Shown one piece after another: positions 56,950 to 64,000 of a stretch of DNA of 64,000 nt. Made by a program: the position numbers and the translations under genes. How positions within the stretch are numbered: position 1 is the stretch's first letter; each line of letters starts with the position of its first letter. The DNA comes from Phytoseiulus persimilis. Taxonomy: Eukaryota > Arthropoda > Arachnida > Mesostigmata > Phytoseiidae. A model generated the notes under the pieces. The model was not told the DNA's origin. It saw only the letters and a program-made list of their open reading frames with translations, and did no database searches. The stretch lies in the NCBI GenBank assembly GCA_037576195.1, contig CM075101.1, positions 12,834,001 through 12,898,000 on the forward strand, given 5' to 3'.

Positions 56950-57660
56950 AAATCATCGGGTGGTTCCGGATCTCTCAAATTTTGTTCTCCGTTATTCTAC
57001 ATGCGCCAAAATGTTGACGGGAACGTCAATACCGATTATGCTCTGCGTTTCCGCGCAAACTCACTTCTGGACAGAGCCGATCTTAGCTAGGAGATCACAG
57101 TTTCGCCTGAGGAGGATTGCTCGTTCATGGTCCTCCTCGCAAGAGACACGGTCGTCAACGAAGTCTTCCGAGCTGAAAACACGGTCATCAGGGGACAAAT
57201 TCGCGTTTCCCTTCATGTTTGTGCCTCGCGCCTCTATCACAATTCATTCGATTCGGTGAAGAACGGGCCACAGTGGCTCGAGCGGACGCTCAGCTCAACT
57301 CTGCTCATGATAGAAACTCATCTGTTCGCCAATTTTTGCTGGAGAGGTCCGCACTCGTCTTCCATTCGGCTCCAGACATTGCTGATGTTTGCTCTTTGAG
57401 AGAGTTGTTGGAGAAATAACTCGGTGTTCCTCCTGCTGGCGTCGATGGTCGTCTACAGAATCTCGCGGATGCATACTGAGAAGACAGAGACGTCGGAGGA
57501 GGGCAGAGAACTTTTACGGTATTCTTCATCTTGAACCGAATACTATAGGCCATCGGAGAGAGCCAGACGTATCGCCGAGGAGATAAATTTATTCCGCAAC
57601 TCACTGCCAACAATCGCCGGCTCCGGAAAGTAAGGCTGAGATGGGCTTACACAGAGTGCT
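56950..57660 (+). pseudogene. Possible decayed coding relic
   Basis: Consecutive segments on the plus strand read like protein in changing frames: MRQNVDGNVNTDYALRFRAN, EEDCSFMVLLARDTVVNEVF, RLYHNSFDSVKNGPQWLERT, ERSALVFHSAPDIADVCSLR and LRWAYTECSPYWRCQLPW. It is interrupted in more than one place, and I do not recognise the family. It may be a relic of a mobile-element protein. Confidence 0.25.
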
Positions 57661-58085
57661 CTCCGTACTGGCGGTGCCAGCTCCCTTGGTCACGAAGGCG
57701 AAAGCAAGGCCAGAGTACCAAGAGGACGCGCATTGTTCGAGTTGAGTTATGGTTATCGGTCGTGTTCTCGATAACATCTCTTCGAATGTCTCACTCCTGG
57801 GAACTGTGCGATATCCTAGGGATGATCATGGGATTGCTTTGCGAGCATAATACCAGCCTGATATCGGCCTTGGCAGCAGATTGCAGACCTCGGAGATCGA
57901 CTCCGTTTGCCCTTGTGTGGCTCAACGAATGCATTCGCGATTCTAACTATGCGCAGTCCGAGTAACGAGACATTAACTAGTCACTTCCATGATTCTCCGG
58001 CTCTCGGCTTCAGCAGCTGAATGTCGAGGGGCTTCTTGCTACAAATTGTCCCCTTGAGCTCAGAGGGGTATACGCGAATGAAGTA

Positions 58086-58165
58086 CAGTGGAATCTCGAT
58101 TATATCAACCGTCGTTTTGATCAATTTCAGACTGTAACAACCTCGATCGTATCAGCCTGAAGCTC
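58086..58165. mobile_element. Possible pogo/Tigger-like terminal fragment
   Basis: CAGTGGAATCTCGATTATAT resembles the terminal repeat of pogo-group elements (CAGTGGAA..CTCGATTA). A looser variant, CTCGATCGTATCA, follows 60 bases on. No matching right end found. Confidence 0.3.
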
Positions 58166-58719
58166 AACCTCAATGAGATTTAGCCCGCTCGCCTTCCTCG
58201 AAGAAGTCAGCTTTCATAATGTTTTGAAATGGGCTTGACGCGGCCTGATGCGCGGGACGGCACTGTTTGCAAAATCTGATTCGAGGATTGATCGAACTCG
58301 CGGAATGACTTGATACAGCACTTGGGGACTCCTCGGGATCTTATCGACTCAATTTCAACATGCCTGCACATTCCTGAGAGTTCCACGAAGCCATGTAAGA
58401 GCTCTCGTCCGAAGCCCTCCCGAAAGACTGGTGAGCAAGAAAAAACATTTCCAAATAACCTGAACACCTGCTGGATCCGTTCCCCAGAATATGTTCGTAG
58501 CGATTTTTTTTTCGGACGAGTGACAGTCTGCCTCTCGCTGGCTACGATCTTGAAAAGAAGGTATGAAGAATAGGTGTGAGGAAATCGCTGTGTGTTGGTT
58601 GAGGCCGGATACATGACCTCACGACAAAATCGTGCGATAAAATTATTTTCCTCTCCCAGCGATCCCCCGAATAGCTGAGTGGAATGAAATTGTTTTGAAC
58701 GAGTGTTCGATCGAACTGG

Positions 58720-58880
58720 GAAATCGGTTTCCTTCACGGCGCGACGCGGCTCTCTCGTAGTAAGGCTGACGAATCAAGGCGCCGACGCTCCGTTGAAACA
58801 TGCGAGAGCAACGAGCACGGTGATCGGTTTGATAAATGCATGTATCATTTTAGAATGTTGTTCTACGCCATGAAGGATGC
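58720..58880. repeat. Second copy of the dispersed repeat at 24905-25080
   Basis: Shares GAAATCGGTTT, a GACGCG.CTC segment and AATGTTGTTCTACGCC in the same order with the other copy. No coding role is established. Confidence 0.35.
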
Positions 58881-59531
58881 GCGAGTGACAAGACCCCATG
58901 GGCATTGGGGAATGGGGAGCATTCGAGAGTGCAAAAGGAGTCTTACGAGGGCCTAATCTCTGAATCCATAATATTCGTTCAACCGAACTAATGTCCGTGA
59001 CGTCGCGCTGATAGACCTTTCGATGCATATGCTGCCAATGGGTGCATAGTGGAGAGGATAGAGGCGAATCGAACCCACTTTGGAAATCTCAGATCCGTTC
59101 AGCATTGACGATCCACGAGACTGTTGAAGTTTGGGGTCGAAAGAAAAAGGGAAGCGACTCCGACGTGCTCCCAAATCACCGATTCTCAACCGAATAAAAA
59201 CGGATAGGATCTGTCCTCAGAAGAGCAATCGAACCCAAAACACAGATCCCGAAAATATGGTACATCAGCAGCTGAGTCATGGCCGAAAGAGAGATGACCA
59301 TGAATGTGGCTCAGCTTTCAGCGCGCACCCTCTACATCGTTCGAAGTAAGGGCCGCTCATAAAACGGGGTGATTCGATCGTCAAGAATTCAAACTCCGAG
59401 CTCGCTTCCTTCCCGTCGTGTCTCAAGTTGTTATATCTGTGGCGAGAATAGTATGTTGTTCATGAGAAAGCCTTACTTCGCACCGCTGCTGAAGCATAAC
59501 CACTCTGGTAGGGCTTCGCATGAAAGTGTTG

Positions 59532-59735
59532 TCATTCGCGCGCCTGCATGATCTGAAGATATTCTGCGTACATCTCCTTTGTGATATGGTTCTCGTCACG
59601 ATTCCTCTCCCCTTTGAAAACTTCGCCATATTCCAAGTCTTCGGCAGCTTCTTCAGACCCGAACAACAACCTGCAGGCAACGGTGATTCGTTTGGCACCC
59701 TCCAGATCTCTCAATGAACGTCAGCCGGTGAAGGA
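59532..59735 (-). CDS. Possible exon of an unknown minus-strand gene
   Basis: A frame of about 60-68 codons ends at 59532. It includes LEGAKRITVACRLLFGSEEA, AEDLEYGEVFKGERNRDENH and ITKEMYAEYLQIMQARE. The balanced, strongly acidic/basic composition is typical of coding sequence, but there is no ATG, no certain acceptor and no partner exon. Unrecognised. Confidence 0.22.
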
Positions 59736-60535
59736 CGTGTCTCCACCGATACTCGCGCGTTCACATTCAGCATACAGAAGAAACGAGTTGTGTTTATCTG
59801 CCGAGATTCCTCTCAAGATGGGGATGGTATGTCCGTGTTCCGCCTGCTCCGTATCGGCCACTCCGCCGAGACGCCGCGGCAGCGAGTTGCCACCTCATTT
59901 CGTACTATGATTCGATATCTTCAACTAGGACTCTGATTGCCTCTGAGATATAGCCCGGGACTGCTATCCTCGGCGGATAAGCCGGCCAGCAGCGCTTCGT
60001 CGCCGCGTCGAGGGTAATTGACCAATTCGGCTGATTTCGCATTGAGCTTAAAAATTTCGCGCTGAGCTCAAGAATATCCCGTTGTCCGTGGGCTCTCCTG
60101 TCAGCAGCTTCAGCGATCGACTCTCGAAATGAGTTGTCAACTCGAAAATTCTCCACACAGCCTCCGAGTGATCAATTGCGACACCAAGCCGAGGGAGCAA
60201 GCTTCGAAGTTCCATAGATAGACAGGGGGACCGGCAAAATCCAGACAGAAACTTGGTAGAAACGTAGTGGTAGAAACGACAACAGATTTCATCTTGTGCT
60301 TCAACATGTTACGTGTTCCCTTCGGCCGGCTGTGAATTTCAATGGTAGGCACGGGTTATCTGACTACACGAGCGTATCTTCCACGTGTATTTCTGGTTAT
60401 TTATTCAATTTGATTGACAACGTTTCACGGCCAGGGCTCAAACCGTGCACTTTTCTCGTCGTAACGCTTGCGTATGTGTTGAGCGTGGTCACGTACACTT
60501 GGGAAAGGACAAGACAAAGATCCTACACGGACGTT

Positions 60536-60542
60536 TATAAAA
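60536..60542 (+). promoter_or_regulatory. TATA box of the secreted-protein gene
   Basis: TATAAAA lies 105 bases upstream of the ATG at 60641. Transcription would start near 60565, giving a 5' leader of about 75 bases. No other TATA-like element is closer. Confidence 0.5.
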
Positions 60543-60640
60543 TGAAGCGATCATCACAAACAGAAATTTGAAGTGAGCCGTTGCCAATCTTTGATTCTTC
60601 GATACCACATCGCTCGGAGTGAGCTTGAGACACAATAGAA

Positions 60641-63600
60641 ATGAGGTGGCTCCTGGCAGCCACGGTTTGTGTTCTCGCAGTGGATGCAGCCAAGCAAATC
60701 GTGGGCAATGCATACCAATACCCTCTACCAGGAGGAGGTGCGACAACGTTCATCAAGGGCCCGGCTTACGCGAGTCGAATCCAGGCCCTAGCCGCTAACG
60801 GTCCTTCGGCGGCCCGGAATCTGCTCGGCGGCACCGTGAACAGCTTCACCTATGCTCCCCACGGAACTTTCGGAGCTCAGGTCAATCGTGTGGTGGCGAC
60901 CCAGCCAGTCGCCGCGCATCTGGCGCCAGCACAAGTGAGCCACGGCCTCCTCCAACCCCATCCTCTAGTCAACCGTGTTGTGCACCACTACCCGGCTCCG
61001 GCCGTTGTCGCGTCCAGTCCGCTGGTGCTCACCGGCCCAAGACAGCAGATAACCGTCAGGAGTCCGCAAGTTGTCGAAGCGCCGCGTTTCCTAGTGAGAG
61101 CTCCTCAGGTTTTGGCGAGCCCTCAACGAATTACGGTTGCAGCTCCTCCGCAGGTGGTCGTCGCTCCATCACCAAGAGTGACTGTTTCCGCTCCGAGGAT
61201 TGCAGTAGCACGCGCTCCTCAAGTCTTCGTATCATCTCCACGAGTAGTTTCGGTACCCCAGACCCGGATCAGTTTCGGGCCGGCGCAGGCGACAGTGGCC
61301 CGCGCACCTCAAATAACTCTCTCGTCCCCGCAAGTTTTCTCAGCCAGAGTCCCCCAAATCGCTGTGTCGAGCCCCCGCGTTCTCACATCGGCAGCCCCCC
61401 AAGTCTTGGTCGGAGCTCCACAAGTACTCACGGCGTCCGCGCCGCAAATCGCCTTCAGACCTTCGCAGACAATCGCAGCCCGGGCCCCTCAGATCACGAT
61501 ATCGGGTCCGCGAGCGATCGGATTCGCTCCACAAGCGGTTTCGATCCGGACTCCGCAACTATTGACCAGTCGGGTGCCTCAGATCTCCGTCTCGGGTCCA
61601 GGAGCGGTTGCTGCTCGCGTACCCCAAGTCATAGTAGGGACCCCTCGAGTTATTGCGGCACCTACGCCCCAAGTGACCGTCGGGAGTCCTCAGATCACCG
61701 CACTGCCCAGAACTCAGATCACGGTGGGGACCCCCCAGATCATCGCAGCTCGAGCACCCCAAGTTACTTTCCGAGCTCCCCAGACCCTCGTGGCCCCTCA
61801 ACCGCTCATAAGCGCTCCCCGGGTGATCTCGGCCCCGCAAACGACCTTCAGTGCGGTCCCCGCACCTCAAATCACGTTGAGGGCTCCACAAGTCATCGCA
61901 GCACGTGCCCCCTTGCTCACGCTCCAAGCTCCGCCAGTCGTCGCTGCTCCCGCACCGCAAGTCACATTCCAAGCCCCAACGGCCATAGCGGCGCCCGCGG
62001 CCCGACTTGCCGCTCCGACGAGAGTTGTTTCAGCCCCGGGGCCGCAGATAACCGTTGGCGCTCCGCAGCTCATCGTAGCTCGAACGCCCCTGATAGCGAA
62101 TGCTTCCCCGGCAATCTCAGCGCCGGTCAGGCAGATCGCTGTGAGTGGCCCAGGAAGCTTCGCAGCTCCCGCACCTCGCCTCACTGTCAGCGTCCCGCAT
62201 CGAGTCTCCGTGAGTGCTCCGCAAATCGCTGCGGCCCCGGCACCACTCGCTGTGAGCGCCCCGCGGGTGATTTCAGTCCAGAACCCGCGAGTCACTGTGA
62301 GTGCGCAGCCCGCGCTCGCGGCTCCTGTGCCGCAGATTTTCTTGAGCGCCCCGCAAGTCATCGCCAACCCGGTATCCCGAACAGTCACGATACCAGGGCA
62401 GAGAGTGATCTCAGCGCCTACCCCACGAATTTCTCTGAGTTCTCCGCAGGTGATCATCGGCAGAGCTCCCCAAATAAGTTTCTTCACCGCACCTCGATCG
62501 CTTCGCCCGGCTGTCACGAGCTTCATCGGAAGCTCCTACCTTGCGAACAATTATCTACCGCAAAGGCTTTCTCCGGCGTCTCCTGGCGCGCAATACACTT
62601 CCGCCATCGGCAATGCCGCTCCTTCAATAACGGTTGTTGGAGCCTCCAGGAACCTGCCCCAAGGAGCACCGCCGAATGTGATTGTGAGTGGAGATAACAA
62701 CGTGCTTGCCCCGGGCATCACAACGATTCATCAGCAGTTAGCTACGCCGACAGCTGTGACTTCTGGAGCAACGGTTAACCTTGGCCCGCGAACGGTCGTG
62801 CGGCAGTCGATACCGATAACAGGGATATCCAGCAGTGTCTTCACGAAACTCGTTCACGTACCAGCGACAACCACGATAATTTCGAATAGACCCGCTATCA
62901 GTTCTATCGCATCTTCAGCTCCCACTACCACAGGCCTTTCAGCGCCTTCTGGTGGGCTTGTCAGCTCGGTGGGTTCATCTGCACCACTTTTGAGCACGGT
63001 TGTGAGCTCCCCGACACTTGTTGCTCAACCTCGAATTACCTACATACAGAGACACAGCTCGCTCGGCGCGAACCCTGGCGCCTCCGTTGCGACTTTCTCG
63101 GCCCCCGCTGTCACAGCGGTTCACGCCGTGACGGAACCAGTGACGACATCGGTTACGAACATTCCTTCAATCGTTTCGTTATCGCCACCGGTTTCGAGTG
63201 TCACGACCTCGGCGTCTCCGAATCGAATCATCGCGTCTGGCCGTTCTGTTTCGAACGGTGCCGCTCCTTTCAGGACCAGCGTCGTGGTCCAACCGGGGAA
63301 CAACCTGGTTGCATCCGCTCCCGGAGCGGCTGGGACCCAGGTCTCCGGTGTCCGCCCTATTCCCGCCTTCGTGGTGAACGCGCCCGCCTTCGCCAGACCG
63401 ATCTCAGTCTCACAACCGATTGCATCGCCGGTTCCAGTCAACACCGTCAGGAACGTGATCGCCGCCGCAGCTCCCGCAGCCGTTGTAACAAACTCCATCG
63501 CAACACACCAACAGGTGCTGACTCCGACTGTCCAGCAAGTCTCTCATAATCCTTCTTTCCCAACCTTGGTCAGCTCGCCGATCGCCGGAGGTGCCGTCAT

Positions 63601-64000
63601 CGCCTCCCCGCTTCATCTAATCCGGGTTCCTACTCAGGTGGCCGGACCTATCTCTTCGAGTGGGTTCGGTCCGCTTGGACCCGCGCTTGGGACTTCGGTC
63701 GTCGCTGGTAGTCGCTCACCGGCGGCGGTTTCGATTCCGGGAAGAGCCAGCCCCGTTGAGAACGTTTCTCAGCTCCCGACAGTGACTCAGATCGCAGCGC
63801 CCGTTCCTGGCGTGTCCACCGTGACCGGACCGGCTGTCTCGAGCGTTAATGTTGGGCTGGCTCCCACAACTTTCCCGTTTCCCGTTGTTCAGAATGTTAA
63901 CGCTGTCGGTGGAGTAACCTCCAGCTTCGTCACGAAACACGTGCAGCTTCCAGTTTCCTCATCGGTCTTGGGTCCGATGTACTCTCAGCAGTTCTCAGTT
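60641..64000 (+). CDS. Secreted Pro/Ala/Val/Ser/Gln-rich repetitive protein, 3' end outside the window
   Basis: The frame is open for 1120 codons from ATG 60641 to the window edge, with no stop. The N-terminus MRWLLAATVCVLAVDAA is a typical signal peptide, probably cut near residue 17. A short non-repetitive part (residues 18-110) leads into about 500 residues built from degenerate units of the kind APQV.V.AP (for example RAPQITLSSPQVFSAR), spaced 8-12 residues. A Ser/Thr/Val-rich region follows with fewer Gln (SSAPTTTGLSAPSGG). No Cys after the signal peptide, no enzymatic domain. This suggests a structural extracellular protein (cuticle, eggshell or matrix). The opposite strand also has long frames here, but they are shadows of the GC-rich repeat. 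No intron needed in the part seen. Confidence 0.82.
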   Translation, partial: MRWLLAATVCVLAVDAAKQIVGNAYQYPLPGGGATTFIKGPAYASRIQALAANGPSAARNLLGGTVNSFTYAPHGTFGAQVNRVVATQPVAAHLAPAQVSHGLLQPHPLVNRVVHHYPAPAVVASSPLVLTGPRQQITVRSPQVVEAPRFLVRAPQVLASPQRITVAAPPQVVVAPSPRVTVSAPRIAVARAPQVFVSSPRVVSVPQTRISFGPAQATVARAPQITLSSPQVFSARVPQIAVSSPRVLTSAAPQVLVGAPQVLTASAPQIAFRPSQTIAARAPQITISGPRAIGFAPQAVSIRTPQLLTSRVPQISVSGPGAVAARVPQVIVGTPRVIAAPTPQVTVGSPQITALPRTQITVGTPQIIAARAPQVTFRAPQTLVAPQPLISAPRVISAPQTTFSAVPAPQITLRAPQVIAARAPLLTLQAPPVVAAPAPQVTFQAPTAIAAPAARLAAPTRVVSAPGPQITVGAPQLIVARTPLIANASPAISAPVRQIAVSGPGSFAAPAPRLTVSVPHRVSVSAPQIAAAPAPLAVSAPRVISVQNPRVTVSAQPALAAPVPQIFLSAPQVIANPVSRTVTIPGQRVISAPTPRISLSSPQVIIGRAPQISFFTAPRSLRPAVTSFIGSSYLANNYLPQRLSPASPGAQYTSAIGNAAPSITVVGASRNLPQGAPPNVIVSGDNNVLAPGITTIHQQLATPTAVTSGATVNLGPRTVVRQSIPITGISSSVFTKLVHVPATTTIISNRPAISSIASSAPTTTGLSAPSGGLVSSVGSSAPLLSTVVSSPTLVAQPRITYIQRHSSLGANPGASVATFSAPAVTAVHAVTEPVTTSVTNIPSIVSLSPPVSSVTTSASPNRIIASGRSVSNGAAPFRTSVVVQPGNNLVASAPGAAGTQVSGVRPIPAFVVNAPAFARPISVSQPIASPVPVNTVRNVIAAAAPAAVVTNSIATHQQVLTPTVQQVSHNPSFPTLVSSPIAGGAVIASPLHLIRVPTQVAGPISSSGFGPLGPALGTSVVAGSRSPAAVSIPGRASPVENVSQLPTVTQIAAPVPGVSTVTGPAVSSVNVGLAPTTFPFPVVQNVNAVGGVTSSFVTKHVQLPVSSSVLGPMYSQQFSV

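Noticed and set aside
58207-58737. 176-codon minus-strand frame
   Set aside because: No domain, includes part of the dispersed repeat, composition not coding-like.
61340-63940. Long minus-strand frames opposite the secreted protein
   Set aside because: They mirror the repetitive plus-strand codons; the plus frame has a signal peptide, a TATA box and no stop for 1120 codons.

Overview
This is animal nuclear DNA. Genes are split by short introns with GT/AG borders, and two highly conserved eukaryotic proteins are present: the NF-Y beta subunit and a 14-3-3 protein. The compact introns, the GC content near one half, and the arthropod-type form of the large phosphotransferase genes suggest a chelicerate, perhaps a mite. 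That taxonomic guess is inference only.

Layout, left to right. A gene-poor first 3.3 kb leads to a complete five-exon NF-YB gene (3303-4400, +). A fold-back repeat (5369-6494) and a smaller hairpin repeat (7590-7830) follow. Next is copy A of a large phosphotransferase gene (8104-16043, +, 23 exons, 1352 codons without a stop as I splice it), then a complete four-exon 14-3-3 gene (18356-19987, +). The last three exons of a small membrane protein lie on the minus strand (21921-21052). From about 23.6 to 32.7 kb is an island of mobile-element debris: a truncated LINE, pieces of two more LINE copies, a hAT-like MITE and a TIR element of about 0.9 kb.

The main structure is a large inverted duplication of the phosphotransferase gene. 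Copy B (33000-40553, +) and copy C (52279-44603, -) face each other tail to tail across a 4 kb spacer. From exon 3 to the stop codon the arms are almost identical (a handful of substitutions and one 1-bp indel seen in about 6.2 kb). Exons 1-2, the promoter region and the 3' flank are clearly diverged. Near-identity stops at the stop codon itself, which looks like recent gene conversion. All three copies read as intact. Their domain order is ATP-grasp, middle domain, then C-terminal phospho-histidine domain. That is the order of rifampicin phosphotransferase and not of classical PEP synthase, although such animal genes are usually annotated as PEP synthase.

The right third holds a candidate small mobile element (53948-55268) with terminal ATGATAGCCGCACA repeats around an intronless zinc-finger gene, a degenerate minisatellite, a hAT MITE with an 8-bp target duplication, and about 4 kb with only weak signals. 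The window ends inside a long open frame (60641 to the edge, at least 1120 codons) for a secreted protein rich in Pro, Ala, Val, Ser and Gln, probably structural.

Exon borders were set by eye from reading frame, splice sites and comparison of the three copies. The exon lengths of A, B and C agree exactly except for one extra intron in A and a final exon four codons shorter in B and C.
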